A DNA stretch of 64,000 nt from Anisus vortex (Eukaryota; Mollusca; Gastropoda; Planorbidae). Shown here in pieces: positions 12,286-24,151 of the stretch; positions within the stretch are counted from its first letter, which is position 1, and each line of letters starts with the position of its first letter. The stretch lies in assembly GCA_949126835.1 (NCBI GenBank), contig OX421494.1, forward strand, positions 21,454,196-21,518,195. Reading direction: 5' to 3'. A program made the position numbers and the translations under genes. Below the pieces are notes generated by a model, which searched no databases, was not told the DNA's origin, and saw nothing but the letters and a program-made list of their open reading frames with translations.

Positions 12286-12408
12286 GCACTAATTTTATTT
12301 TTCGATTATCACTCTTAGTAGATACAAACAAAAACAATGTTTAGGTCATATAATGAATATGTTTAAATCTTTATGAAACCCATCTATTTTAAACCAAATT
12401 AAAAAGCA

Positions 12409-12414
12409 AATAAA
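12409..12414 (+). promoter_or_regulatory. Candidate polyadenylation signal AATAAA
   Basis: This canonical hexamer is in the right place for the 3' UTR of the gene ending at 12285. Confidence 0.5.
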
Positions 12415-12479
12415 ATGCAATTAATACAAGCTCAATCGTTTGCTGTTTATTACATTATTACTGATTTAATATAATCATC

Positions 12480-12655
12480 ATCTGTCCTTTGGGTTCCTTG
12501 TGGACCATATGGCCTCTGTTAAAGCACGCCACTCTCTACGGTCAATTGAAAGTCTCTTTAGTTCTTCTCAGATCTTTCCAGTTAGTCCCAGTCTCATTCA
12601 GCCTGCTTCGTCTCCATGTAGGCGTACATGTTATTTGATCACCTGTATTATGTTT
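12480..12655 (-). pseudogene. LINE 3'-end fragment (polymerase tail)
   Basis: Minus-strand translation, with stops or shifts, gives ELKRLSIDRREWRALTEAIW followed by STRNPKD. This is a typical last stretch of mollusc and arthropod RTE-like polymerases. Only the tail survives. It lies just past the SVWC-like gene's 3' UTR. Confidence 0.6.
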
Positions 12656-13181
12656 CAGGTTATAGTGTTTTACAATGAATACGATGATATTACAATAGGG
12701 CGTTTAATGTCTTGGAGTCTTGTTTGTGTTTAATATGTTTGAGTTTTATGTTCCAAGTGCCAAAAAAACTGTTACGTATGTAGTGAATTAACTGTATTAC
12801 CTGGCCCTATTAAACTAATTTTAACAGTCGTTTCTTACAATTAATGTCTAGCTCAGACTCTCTCAGGGATGTAATATAAAGCATGCATGAAGTTATTGTT
12901 GAACATATTTACATTTATGTCACTGAAGTATAATTTTCATTAGTTTTGTTACTAATCAACACACCAACGAATTGATAGTTTAATATAAAACTAACTGATA
13001 AGCTATCCAAGTTGTTCAAAGCTCTTAGACCAAAAATGTAAGTAACTAGTAACCGTTGTTTTTTTTTGTTTAATTTCCCCTAGTGACTTCCCCTTAAATC
13101 AACAAGTCACAATGAGGTCTATGCACAATTCCTTAGAGACAGAAAATCGATCACGTGATACTATGTAAACTAAAAAAAAAA

Positions 13182-13417
13182 ATGGCTGATTTTACATTGA
13201 TCTTAATTGCACCTATGCTTATTAATTTTTTTTCTTTTTCACATAACCTTGAATATTGTGATATTATAAATGATGCTCACGGAAGCAACAATGATTATAG
13301 ACATACAATTATTAAAGGACAACATCTATTTGTTGATCTTTCAAAGAAAATCGATGGAAAGATTTTAGATTATTTACATAATTTAGAGGTAGAATTTGCG
13401 CACCCAACAGAAGCGCA
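13182..13417 (+). CDS. First exon of an unidentified secreted protein
   Basis: Starting at the ATG at 13182, the frame encodes MADFTLILIAPMLINFFSFS, a clear hydrophobic signal peptide, then HNLEYCDIINDAHGSNNDYR and DLSKKIDGKILDYLHNLEVE. The frame would stop at 13421, but A|GTAAGTG at 13417/13418 is a near-perfect splice donor just before it (phase 2), so I read this as exon 1 of a spliced gene. An upstream in-frame stretch lacks an ATG. I do not recognise the family, and no following exon was identified in the window. It might belong to the lectin-like or immune secreted proteins common in snails, but nothing here proves that. Confidence 0.5.
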
Positions 13418-13670
13418 GTAAGTGCCCATCTCATTCAATTCATTGTTTATCAAGTATGTCTAACAATGATCACGTGACCGGAAAAGACTTCTGCATAGAC
13501 CTCATTCGCTTTCGTTCAATTAATACTCATTAGTGCATTACTTAATGCATCACGCCATATAAATTTATTTCATAGTACGTTAACGTCTATGACCTATTAA
13601 TGTGACTGAAGACAACAATTAATCAAAAGAACGAATAATAAAACGTAGATTGTTTTGTAAAAACAAAAAC

Positions 13671-13943
13671 AATAAAGTAAACTACCAGTCGGACCAAACG
13701 GATCATAGGGCTGGTGAAGCAGCGTTCACCAGTTTCTATGGCCACGGCATACTAGGGGATGTGTGGCCAGAACAATTCACAGCCGCCTTTACTTTACCCC
13801 AACATTGTCAAGTACCCATCAGAGCTGGGTAGACTCAGGGAGTCCCTCAAGTCCTCAGGAAAAAATCCTAGCCTCCACCAGGATTCGAGCCCAGGACCTT
13901 CGGATCGCCAGTCGAACGCGCTGCCGCTTGGTTACCATGCCCC
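13671..13943 (-). mobile_element. tRNA-derived SINE, family 1
   Basis: Read on the minus strand, the element begins GGGGCATGGTAACCAAGCGG (A-box-like) and has GGTCCTGGGCTCGAATCC (B-box-like) about 45 bases on. A body shared with 63245-63513, 63652-63915, 40672-40962 and 30565-30840 follows, with key words AGACTCAGGG, CCAGAGCTGGG, GGCCACGGCATAC and GTGAAGCAGCGTTCACC (all given as on the plus strand). Open frames across it are chance. Confidence 0.85.
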
Positions 13944-14039
13944 ATAGATTGACAAGTAATAAACAATTTCTTTTTGTAACTGTCAGTTATTTTATAGTTC
14001 AATTTATAGACTAAAAAAAGTAACTAGGAAATTTTATAC

Positions 14040-14310
14040 ATTATTAAAGTAATATGATGATGACGATGATGCTTGTACAGCGGTTTCGATGAGGACCATC
14101 CTTTGTCAGAGTCATAGTTGCTTGTGTGTTCGGAGATGGCTAATGAGGCCTATTTTTGCCCGAAAGTGTTAGCCGCAGTGGAAACACGGATGCGTGGCGG
14201 AGCTGTCTTTGTTGGATTTTCTGAGATGTCTTCGTTTATCTTCGTGGGCTGCTGCTTCGTTGAAGGTCATGTTGTGCACGTTGAATAATGGCCAAATAAT
14301 ACAAAGAGAC
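14040..14310 (-). pseudogene. LINE 3' end with terminal zinc-finger-like motif
   Basis: The minus strand reads EAAAHEDKRRHLRKSNKDSS, then THPCFHCG, a stop, and HFRAKIGLISHLRTHK. This is the Cys-Cys-His-His tail found at the end of many mollusc LINE polymerases. The insertion ends in an (ATC)n tail (14053-14070 on the plus strand), as expected for a LINE 3' terminus. Confidence 0.65.
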
Positions 14311-14509
14311 ACATAATAAAGCGGAAAATCATTATAAGGACTATCGCATGAAATATGATTTATGGTTGGATTATTAAAATTTTCCAATGATTGAAATTGA
14401 TAGAAATTGTGCAAACCAGATACATCGCCAGGCCCACCTTGAAGAAAGTACAGGATAGGACACTGTAATTGTGATACTATTATATTTTATTGTTACATTT
14501 ATAAATATA

Positions 14510-14835
14510 TTATAGTTTCACGCAAATCGATGGATAGAAATGTAGACAAATAAACAGACATTAGGACTTTATAGATAGAGATAGAGAGAGAAAGACAGAC
14601 AGACAGACAGACAGACTGAAGAAAAAGACATGGAAAGACAGAAAGATAAATAGATAGGTTTAGGCCTTTTTTTTTTATAAAATATAAAAATGTATAAATA
14701 TATAGAATCGTTTCATAAAAATCGATGGATAGATGTAGATAGATGGACATATATATATATAGATCGATAGAGAGATGGGAAGAGAGACAAACACAGACAG
14801 ACGGGCGGATTATACGAAAGACAGGTCAGTAGACA
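14510..14835. repeat. GATA/GACA microsatellites and ATCGATGGATAG repeats
   Basis: The segment TTTCANNNAAATCGATGGATAG occurs at about 14516 and 14709, and again (with GTATAG) at 31429. GATA and GACA runs surround each copy. In both SVWC-like genes such sequence lies upstream of the last exon, so this may be a remnant of another copy. I see no Cys-rich exon after it. Confidence 0.6.
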
Positions 14836-15340
14836 GTTTGATAAATCATGAAAATTCATCATCAGTCAGCCGTAATCCTACACTTTTCATGTGCCCAGTT
14901 TGAGCACACAGGACATTTTAATCCATTAATCCAATCTTAATGAGGTGTGACCTTTTCAAATGGAAGAGATCGTGAACTTCCGATGACATTTTCCGCCATG
15001 TTCGTAAACAAAAAAACATGCTATTGATGGTGTTTGACAATTGATTTTAACCTCGACGGTCAGATCAGGTCTTTTAGAAATATACAAAGGCTACAAGATT
15101 AGTTATGAGGAATCCGTTTTTAACATCAAAAGTGAGTAGGCGATAATTAATACTCGAAGTGTTATTTGCGTTTAGCTAAATTAAGCTTTGTTTATAAAAT
15201 AAATTAGTCATGAGTTGCGTCCTTAGTTATTAAAAAACACAATGGGTAGACTCATTAAAAAAAAAACGAAATTGTTTTATATCAAACAATTAGTTTGGGA
15301 TTATAAATAGTGTATTCTTTAAATCTCACATTCACAATCC
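14836..15340. other. Non-coding stretch without recognised features
   Basis: AT-rich DNA without a convincing exon, RNA gene or repeat boundary. Confidence 0.4.
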
Positions 15341-15354
15341 ATCGTTTTCTTTGG

Positions 15355-15425
15355 GCGACATATTTGTTTCAAATCAAATGATCGAATGGAACCGAAAATG
15401 TCCTTCTTTTTTACCTTTTATGCAT
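15355..15425. repeat. Copy of the window's first 80 bases
   Basis: Bases 15368-15425 (TCAAATCAAATGATCGAATG...ACCTTTTATGCATGC) match bases 16-75 (CGAAGCAAATGATCGAATCG...ACCTTTTATGCATAC) with a handful of differences. The matched segments are about 15.3 kb apart in direct orientation. They could be a dispersed repeat or the edge of a tandem duplication that carried the Cys-rich gene. Confidence 0.65.
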
Positions 15426-15429
15426 GCAT

Positions 15430-16015
15430 AATCGTTAAAACTTTTAAAATTTTTCTGAGCTTCCGAGATGAAGAGTTTAGACATTTTTGTTTCATTTCCA
15501 TTTCCTTTTTTTTTTTTTTGTTTCTTTTCCTTTTTGTTGGCCGTGATTGTGAATCTGACTTTTTAAAAGGCAAATCGGTCAATAAAGCAGAAATTCTCTT
15601 CTTGCGTACAATTTTTGCCGGGATTCTTTCCAATGTCTTGGGTAAAAGGCTTCAATTTGTCTGGTTTGTAGTTTGTAATTATTTGTTTCTTTTTCTTGGA
15701 TACTCTTAAGAGTTGGCATTTTTCTGGGTGAAAAGACATAGACATCTACTCCAGTTAGATTCCTATTTTTGTAATTCATCTGTCTATTTGCAAGAGTTCA
15801 CTATCTTTTTCAGTTAGATAAATTATACAATCATCTGCAAATAATCTTCTTTTTTTTTGTTTCTGTGCTTATGCAATTAGGTAAGTCATTAATATAAATA
15901 TATAAATTAGAAATAGTGCGGGTCTTAGAACAGTTTTGAAGTGAGGCCAAAGAAGAATTCCAAAGTTCTTTGTAAATACCTAGAAAGTTCAAGTTCCAAC
16001 TGATCTATTGAAATC
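15430..16015. other. Non-coding AT-rich stretch
   Basis: Overlapping open frames on both strands here are Lys- or Phe-rich and low in complexity. No exon signal set is seen. Confidence 0.4.
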
Positions 16016-16021
16016 CTACCA

Positions 16022-16127
16022 TCCCTAACCTATATAAACTAACCGATACTAACCACGCGCTATTAAAATGAATGAAATGTATAAAGACAGCAATAGTGAT
16101 TATCGGTTAGTTTATACAGGTTAGGGA
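16022..16127. mobile_element. Short hairpin MITE-like inverted repeat
   Basis: The arms TCCCTAACCT(A/G)TATAAAC and TAACCGATA form a 27-base inverted repeat with one mismatch, separated by about 50 bases (16022-16048 against 16101-16127). No coding content. Either a small MITE or a foldback element. Confidence 0.65.
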
Positions 16128-16129
16128 TA

Positions 16130-17270
16130 ATAACCTGTGACCTTTAGCTACTCCCCCGTGACGTCAATGTCCAAAACAGCGTTGTTTATGCCATATTAAT
16201 AGTAAAAAATCGTGTTTATTGACTTGATTTGTGCGAATTTGGCATGGATGTTTAAAATTCTTTCACAGGGAACCCAAAAAAAAAAAAAAAAAAACTCGTG
16301 GGCTAGCGCAGGAAAAGAATTACCCTAATCTTGTAGCCCTTGTATATTTCCAAAAGACCAGAACTAGCCATAAAAGTTACAAATGTTATAATTTCAAAGA
16401 AAAAGAAACAAATAAATACTAACTACTTCCTTCCTGTCAAAACCCCTAAAATGCAAAGTACTTAGGAGTAATAATAAATAAACTGATAAATTATCATGAG
16501 ATCCGCATATTGATAAAGTAATCAAAAATAAAACAAAAGGAACTATTACAAATTTAACAAGAACATAAAGATAAATTGCTAACTAATATTCAGGTTAGAA
16601 CTATACTAGAATTTAGAATAAAACATTTGAACGAATCCAGATAAGAGTTGCAAGGCTTATTCATAGTGATTATTCACAACCAACTGACAAGTATAACACT
16701 ATACGTTTAATCACTAAATTAAGAAACGTTAGAGGAAAGAAAATCAAAGAGCAAAGTAGTAGAAATGTATAAGACATTAAATTCTTACTTAGCAACATGA
16801 CACAAAAACGATCTCTTAAAATAAAAATATTGAGAAGCGATAAACACACTTTGCTTATTTCATAGCGCAGGACGCAATACTCTTCTGTAAAGGATGCACA
16901 TGGGCCTCAATAAACTGTCGAAGTGAGTAAGCCACCGATACGCTTACTTTAAGAGCATACCTGTGGGTGAGTGCATTAGGGGCAGCTCTTGATGCGCGTC
17001 TGTCGATCATTCATTGAGGCTCCAACACTCGGCGGGGAGGAAGCAATGAGCGCAACACTTCGTCTAAAATGTGCCCTGGTGACTAGATGTCCAGACCTAT
17101 AGTCTTCGTGCTACCTGGCGACAGTGCAGGCATACGAGCGAGCCACAACGTTAATGATACGAGGGTAATCCCGCAGTTGGGGAGAGAAGTGTAGCAATAT
17201 GTATAGAGTGATAATCTAAATAAGATAAGAAGCGATGGGTTGATGGGATAGTGCCAAATTGTGATATTAA
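16130..17270. other. Non-coding stretch, no recognised gene
   Basis: It contains poly-A at 16267-16292 and a GC-richer block at 16900-17170 that looks like an old repeat, but I cannot assign it. No exon with good splice sites was found. Confidence 0.4.
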
Positions 17271-17759
17271 ATCTTGTTCCGACCTTTTTGCCATGGGTAC
17301 AGAATTAAATCACAATCATCAGATTACCACAGTCAGCAGATCACCCATGTCACCACTACACAGAGCACCATTCATGACAGCGAGTGCCATCTCACAGCTG
17401 TGCCCAGGTCGATAGTATTACAAAAACTCGTTGTAGATACCATAAAAAAAAAAGAAAAGAAGGGATATAAATTAATTGGGATCTGGATTATTGAACAAAA
17501 TAATAAGGCATGAATTATTTCCCTTGCATTGTAATCTGGTATTTATTTTATTTAAATTCTTATTTATGAGTGGACAATAATTAACCAATCAAATTTACAG
17601 TAGAACACTTCGATGTGCTCTGCGCATGTGTAAAAAACAAGCGTCGTAAAGAATTAAAAACATCACTATCTTTCTTGTCATGATGCACAATTTATTAGAG
17701 CAAAGCTATTTATTCTATTCTGATAAACTTAAAGCAAGAAAATAACGTTGATCATCAAA

Positions 17760-18362
17760 AGGTGCCATGCTGGTAGGCGTAGGCGATCATGTCATTCCAC
17801 TTATCTTTTCTTCTGGCAAACTCGATCATTTATGTTTTGCCATGCCATTCTGTTATATCATCTAATATCTTCCTTCTCTGTCTTCATCTGCATCTCTTTC
17901 CCTCCAGCTTTCCAGTTATTATAATGTATTCGATTTTTTTCCTTTTATACTAACGTAGATGTGGCTTAGTAATGTTGATTTCCTCTTCATGGTCTTTACA
18001 ATTAATTCTCTATTAGCATTTGATATTTTGAACACATCCACATTAGAGGTATTCTCTGTTCATGCCACTCACTACATTCTTCTAAAAAGCCACATTTCTG
18101 CACTTTCCGAATATGCAGTTATTTTTGTTTTGTTTATTGTCCATGCTTCACAGCCATAGGCCTATGATAAAATTTGTTCCATGTAGTTCTTTAGCCCTTC
18201 TTTTTTCTTGTCTCTATTGCTACTGATATGTTTGTTAATATGGTTTTCATTTTAAAGAAGGAATTCTTAGCTTGGGCGATTCTAGCTTTGATTTCTGTCT
18301 CACAGCCACCACGTCCACCTAATGTAATAAACGTCTCCAGATATTTGAATTTATCTAATTGC
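17760..18362 (-). pseudogene. LINE 3' end, reverse transcriptase C-terminus (second family)
   Basis: Minus-strand translation gives LDKFKYLETFITLGGRGGCE, then TEIKARIAQAKNSFFKMKTI and CEAWTINKTK, and after stops a tail containing NRMAWQNIND. The FKYL...ITxxGRCExEIKxRI...CEAWTI order is the standard post-catalytic region of RTE-like LINE polymerases. Several stops and shifts are present. It differs from the copy at 4723-5385, so it is a separate family. Confidence 0.8.
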
Positions 18363-18369
18363 CAAATTA

Positions 18370-18750
18370 CGTTAGGGGGTCAAAACCTTTATCGCCTCGA
18401 CCAATAAAGCGGTGCGCCGACTAGGGCGTACCGTTTTCTTGGCTATTTGGACCTAAGTCCTTTTTCGTCAACCACCCACCACCCCATGTGCCGGAACGGA
18501 TAATCTTCATTTCTTCTCCCCGTGACTCGTGTGGTATCTAATTAAGGACCATTGTTCTCGCTTGAAGGTGGGGCTGCAGTAATTACAAATTCCCCGGAGG
18601 ACTTAACCGCCTCCATCCGGCTTTGTAGCGAGTCGTATTTAGGACCATCGTTTGCGCGTTTTAGATTTTAAAAACAAAAACATTTTGGCATGTTAGCTGA
18701 TAAGGGGGCGGACTAATAATGAACACGCTCTTTCAAGGGTTGATGTGATG
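18370..18750 (+). mobile_element. Second copy of the 9.2-kb retroelement-like repeat
   Basis: It shares CCGTGACTCG, GCTGATAAGGG, AATGAACAC and CTTTCAAGGGTTGATG in order with 9240-9700. Divergence is moderate and both copies lack coding domains. Confidence 0.4.
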
Positions 18751-18763
18751 TATATTTATTCCA

Positions 18764-19200
18764 TCGCGCCAAAACGTCAAGAGCCAAAACGTCAAGCGCC
18801 AAAACGGCGGCGCCCAAACGCCTTGCTAGAAAATAGCGAACATCAAACAACGAGAAATAAATATATTAAAATGCAAGTGTTTGATGATAAAGGAGTGAAA
18901 GCGTTGATAAATTTCTCAGAGCATTTGAATTTCAATTCACCACTGCTCATATACCCGAAAAGGAATTGCATTTATGTCTAATGCAGTACATCAAAGACAA
19001 AACTAAAGAAGCTAGAGCAGAAATGGGTGAAGAGCACTTATTATATAAAGACATTACAACACAATTATATCACTTTATAAAAACACCTGACTTTTATAGG
19101 CTTCAATTTCGTAACTTTGGAAAGTACCAATGAACCTATTTCGTTTGTGGAGGATGTAGGATACTTTTGAAAAACCTGGTTAGAAATGTCAAGTAGGCCT
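18764..19200 (+). mobile_element. Transposon remnant with GCGCCAAAACGTCAA terminal repeats
   Basis: Three tandem copies of (G)CGCCAAAACGTCAA-like sequence lie at 18764-18815. Downstream there is a broken coding stretch: MQVFDDKGVKALINFSEHLN, then in another frame LCLMQYIKDKTKEARAEMGE and FYRLQFRNFG. It looks like a decayed transposase or other mobile ORF that I cannot name. No intact frame is left. Confidence 0.4.
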
Positions 19201-19984
19201 ATAGATTTGTAAAACCCAAATGAGACATTAGAAATATTGAATTATAGACAAAACACTTTTTACATAGACTATTTATTTTAAAAAAAAACATCACTAAAGT
19301 TAAAGATTTAATAAGGCTTTAAACAATTTTAGGTATAGCCTTCCAAATATTTCTTTTGCGAAAACGAATGCTAATAACAATCTGTGGCAAACCACAAGAG
19401 GAATAACCATAGAAAAAAAAATGTTAAACAGACAATTTAATAATAACAGTAGAAACACATTTTTTTTCTCCAAACAATAGAAAAAGAAAAGAGACCTTTC
19501 AATAGACCAAGACAAAGAAACAGTCACTTAGCCAGTCAATGTTTAAAACTAAGGCGATTACCCAATCCTAAACACTATGATAATTATAGATAAGATAAAA
19601 CTTATCAACCGAAAAACGAATTTAACAGATATTCAGATAACAGATATTCTCATTTTATCTTATACATTACAGACGCTCCTTCTATAATGAAGATGATTGC
19701 GTCCTTTCACTACAAAAGTCAAATCTACTAATTCAGGCGCAATCTCTCTGAGTGTTCGGCAATCATTGGCACAATAATGCAAAACTCATCAGGTAGTCTG
19801 AACGTGTAAAGATGCTGCACAAGCTGTAATGACAAAACTCTCTTAACAAGGCTCCGATACAAAGAAGAGGTTGGATTAAGTTGGATACAAATCGACATCT
19901 CTTTGGTTCAAGGCCTTTTATGCTTTTTTCAGAGGCTCAATGACCACATGATTTAAAAAGGTTGGGACTGTGTCAGACTGAAGC

Positions 19985-20195
19985 CGGCTGGCCTAGCGGT
20001 TAGTTCACCGGACTGTCAACCAAAAACCATCTGACACGTGGCGGGTTCTAGCCCGGCCACCGACGGATCCCTGTCGCCCTGCAGGAGTTTTTGGCCTGTA
20101 AACATATTTGCGCCAGCAGGCAGCAGTGTGTTTACAGAGCGCACTGAGCATGCTGAAATTGCATGGATAGAAGCGCTATATAAGTAACCAATTTA
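19985..20195 (+). mobile_element. tRNA-derived SINE, family 2, with LINE-like tail
   Basis: A tRNA-like head starts GCCGGCTGGCCTAGCGGTTA (A box GGCCTAGCGG) and has GGCGGGTTCTAGCCC (B box) near 20040. The body ends in AGAAGCGCTATATAAGTA. That tail matches the end of the CR1/L2-like LINE at 35174-35220 (ATAGCGCTTTATAAATAC), as expected for a SINE that borrows a LINE's 3' end. A head-only fragment of the family lies at 49454-49520. Confidence 0.75.
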
Positions 20196-20731
20196 CTATT
20201 CACAATATTTACCAATACAGGAAGGAAAACGCAACAAATAATCTAACACAATCTTTGATGGGATGGGTTCAGAATGAAATGTCTCAGCTGTTTTTCAGTT
20301 ACTGTTTTGAGTTTAGATAGTTCAGATACCATTGCAGGTAAACTACAATGATTTCAAGCAGCGTCTGCATCAGTTATAGAAAGCTTCACTTCGGCTATAA
20401 AAGGACCTATAAACAGTAAATAAAGGCGTAATCGATTAATTTTAATTACAAATTACCGACCAAAGCTAGATTATCTCTTAGCGATAGGGATTAAGAACTG
20501 ACCTAAATCCTGTGTACAATACAATCTCAACTACAGCCTAAGCGCTAATAATCACAGGCTACATTTGTTGCTACTAGATTAAAGAGTTAACTACTCAAAA
20601 TTGGGTTCGATCCCCATCTGTGTAGCTTTAGTACCCTTACGTGGAAGGCTCTCAGAAACTCAAACTTAACTAAGCAAATGGTAAACTAAGTACTTATATA
20701 CATGAATCGATAATTTAAATCAATAATGTGA

Positions 20732-20732
<1 letters not shown>

Positions 20733-20824
<92 letters not shown>

Positions 20825-20825
20825 T
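20733..20825. repeat. (CT)n(TA)n microsatellite
   Basis: About 19 CT units are followed by about 24 TA units. Confidence 0.95.
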
Positions 20826-20989
20826 ATCAATACCTATATTTCATTTTACTAGAATGTAGCCTACATTATTACATTATTTATTTCATATAAAGAAATCTTA
20901 AATGTAAATAGCAACTGGAGTTAAGCTAGTGGCATACAGTCATAGATAAAGAAGAGCTGTTATTATACTATCAAGCTAAACATTAAATG

Positions 20990-21465
20990 CAATGACGCTA
21001 AAGTTGAAATGCTATAAAGCTAAAGACGAAATGCTATAAAGCTAAAGATGAAAGGCTATAAAGCTAAAGACGAAATGCTATGATGCTAAAGACGAGATGC
21101 TATAATGCTAAATATGAAATGCTATAATGCTAAAGATGAATTGCAATGATGCTAAAGATGAAATGCTATAAAGCTAAAGATAAAAGGCAATGAAGCTAAA
21201 CCTGAAATGCTATAAAGCTAAAGACGAAATGCTATGATGCTAAAGACGAGATGCTATAATGCTAAAGACGAAATGCTATGATGCTAAAGATGAATTGGGA
21301 TGAAGTGGAATTGGAAATGATATGATGCTAAATATGAAATGCTATGATGCTAAAGATAAAATGCTATGAAAATAAAGATGAAATTCTGTAAAAATAAAGA
21401 TAAAATGCTGTGAAGCTAGAGATGAACTGGTTTATAGCTTAAGATGATCTGCTTTGAAGCTAAAG
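20990..21465. repeat. 22-bp minisatellite (CGAAATGCTATGATGCTAAAGA)n
   Basis: Roughly 21 diverging copies of a 22-base unit built from GAAATGCTATRAWGCTAAAGA. Divergence rises towards the 3' side, where units read CTGTGAAGCTAGAGATGAAC. No coding meaning. Confidence 0.9.
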
Positions 21466-21469
21466 GTGA

Positions 21470-22320
21470 ACTGCAACAATCTCTTAAGGGATTTTACCGT
21501 TTCCATGTGATAAGTGGATTATAAGTTCTCGACTAATCCAAAACAATATTACCGCCTAGTTGGTGAGGAGTTAAAAAGCAAAGAACGTAAAAACAAATTG
21601 TGTATCCAATGAGGGGCTGTTCAATAATGACGCCTAGGGAAAAAGTAATTTGTTTTAAAGTATTAATAAACTACAACTATATGAGCAGGTACATGACTAA
21701 AGATTTATTAACATCAAGAATCCTGCACATTTGTGATGAAACCACAAGGAATGTTACTGAAGTAGGCAAAATAAGATATTTAGTTACAGATGTTTAATAA
21801 AAGTTAATTGATTTATCTATATAAATGAAATCGATTAATTAGTTCAAAGGTTATTCAAAATTACATAAGCTAAAGGTAAAGAAAGTCGTTTCTGAGAAAA
21901 ATTAAAAAAAATAGTCCATTAGGCCTACTGATTTTCCACAATTTAGCATTGCAGCAGATAATTAAATATTGCCAGAATTAATAAATATTAACCAATCCCC
22001 ATGCCATTTAGCAAACAAACTAATAATTAGTAAACGCACAATTTGTTTAACTTTAAAATATTTTAAACAATTTTATCTTTAGAGGAATGATTTTTTCTCT
22101 GGCAAAAGCTGCATAAAAAAGTATGATTTTTACCGTCCGTAAATTTCATCCGTTTAAAGCGATATGACTTGCAAAAAAGTAGTCCTGATTATTTCGCTTA
22201 AAGGCATATTATTACGCCACGGGGAGTTGTGATGCAATGTGAACTGATGGTGGCCATAGTCGCACATAAAGGGAACGGTGAGAGTGCTGATAGGATAGAC
22301 AAGAAATATCTTGATCTTGA
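21470..22320. other. Non-coding AT-rich stretch
   Basis: The 65-codon open frame at 21600 has no recognised motif and no good splice context. Nothing else identified. Confidence 0.4.
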
Positions 22321-22324
22321 TGGA

Positions 22325-22508
22325 ATTCGTATTCCATAAAGAGATATAAAGAGACATTCTCTCTCTGTATATTCCCTAAAGGGATATAAAGGGAATTCTC
22401 TCCCTGTATATTCCATAAGGGGATATAAAGAAAAATTATCTCCCTGTATATTCCATAGAGGGATATAGAGGGACATTCTCTACCTGTATATTCCATAAAG
22501 GGTTATCT
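22325..22508. repeat. About 44-bp tandem repeat, four units
   Basis: Units of the form TGTATATTCCATAAAGGGATATAAAGG...ATTCTCTCCC are repeated four times with small changes. They create overlapping antisense frames rich in 'SLYPLMEYT'-like peptides, which I do not take as genes. Confidence 0.85.
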
Positions 22509-22759
22509 CGAAAGGGCCTACGTTTTCACTCTCTAAGCACCGTCCACACTTTGTGTTCAATTAAAGTTCAACATAATTTTTACTTCTATTATATCTCAAA
22601 GTGTCAAGTATTGTACAGAATTACAACTATAATTTAATTTACAAATACATAAACTTTTATTGTTATTATGTATTTAAAATCGAGCTGATTTAGCTACAGA
22701 ACAACACTTGTTTTCCAAAATATCAAAGTTTAATTAGGATAATGATAAAGAAATGTTTT

Positions 22760-22945
22760 AAAACATGCTAAGTTTGAAAAAAATGTGTTTTGGATGGGTG
22801 GGGTTGTCGCGTTTTGAAAAAAAAAGGGAGGTGATATGGTCTGACTTGTGAAGAAATGTGATATAATGAAGGGGGGGGGAGAGAGAAAGGAGAGGCTAAA
22901 AATTGTCCGAAATCACGTAACGTCATTAATGAACGGTCCATTACT
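22760..22945. mobile_element. Fragment of the poly-G/C MITE family also at 59.7 and 62.1 kb
   Basis: A poly-G tract is followed by AATTGTCCGAAATCACGTAACG and TCATTAATGAACGGTCC. The right end of the repeat at 62155-62190 (AATTGACCGAAATCGCATCACG, TCATTTATGGACGG) is the same sequence type. No coding. Confidence 0.55.
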
Positions 22946-24151
22946 GCAACCCTAACGAATGTTAGGCACGCTGCCACGTTGAAATAAAAAAAATATATTA
23001 TTGGCCGCATTAAGGAAATACTGAGACCGATGTGACGCAGGGTGCGGGGGGGGGGGGGGTACACAAATGTGGCGCTCCCTCCCTTCTAATTCAATATATT
23101 TAATAAGATACGGGCGTTGCCAGCAACGGGTGCCACCCTAGCAAATTACTGCGGGGAACAAAAACTCAGTTTTGGGGAGACAAAAAAAGGGTGGATGAGG
23201 TAGGAGGCGCCTGTCCCCATTTGTCTCCCTCTTAGCCGGTGGCTGCGCTTATGAATAAGATTATCCCATTAATCGGATCATAAGTAAGACACGCAGAAAA
23301 AGGTGTTGCAGTTATTCACCAGCCAGAGATTGTACTGCAAGCTTAGTCAGAGAAAAGAGTAGGCCTAGGCCTACTAGACTTCAAGTTTAAAATGTAAATA
23401 TGTTTTTATTTAATGATATATTTATACACTGTCTACGGTATATACTTATTCTATCAAATATAGTTTATCGCTAATTAGTTATACTAAGACCCCTAAATGT
23501 GTCAGTGCACGCAGCTCTGATGGGTACCGGGCATTAGTTTGGGCAAAGTACAGACGGTTGGTCAACGCCCTGGCTACACCAATCCGCTCGTATGTGGTGG
23601 TCACAGAAACTTATAAACGCTAATTCATGGCGCCTTATAGATCGAATGGGTCAAACGGGAAACGTCATATCCGTTTTTAAATAACCGTACTGAAGCAGTT
23701 GGTATTTTAAAAAATGTTGATATTATTCCTTGGCGACTGGTGTCGTAAAAAGATGTAATTCAATATTTTCATAATTTACAGAAAAAAAAACTATCTTTAC
23801 AAATTGCTACTAAATACGTTAATTAGACTTAGTAAAATATGAACAGCACATTATTAGTTTGTTTTGCTTAATACAATGGAATTTATCGGAATACTCTTCC
23901 CAAATAGGTTTTAGGCCTACTTTTAAAGATCAGAGTAACCGTTCACTTTCTATTTGTATGAAAAAAAATACATATTCCAATGAAATTCCTGCTTTAACAA
24001 GTTTCATTTAATTAACTACAGTAAGTATATAGTTTCTCGTACAAATTACACATTTTATATAGCTCTAGTTCAGTTAGTCATTAAATGCGCTTTACATTGA
24101 CCATATGTTATTAATATAAATCGAATACGTGTGTTTTTCATTTTGCTTTTA

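Noticed and set aside
13880..13943. Possible tRNA gene (A and B boxes)
   Set aside because: The same sequence recurs with an attached SINE body; the cloverleaf is degraded, so it is a SINE head and not a tRNA gene.
13650..14014. Several short plus-strand frames
   Set aside because: They overlay a tRNA-derived SINE present in at least six copies in the window.
22198..22496. Overlapping SLYPLMEYT-type minus frames
   Set aside because: A product of a four-copy, 44-base tandem repeat open in more than one frame.
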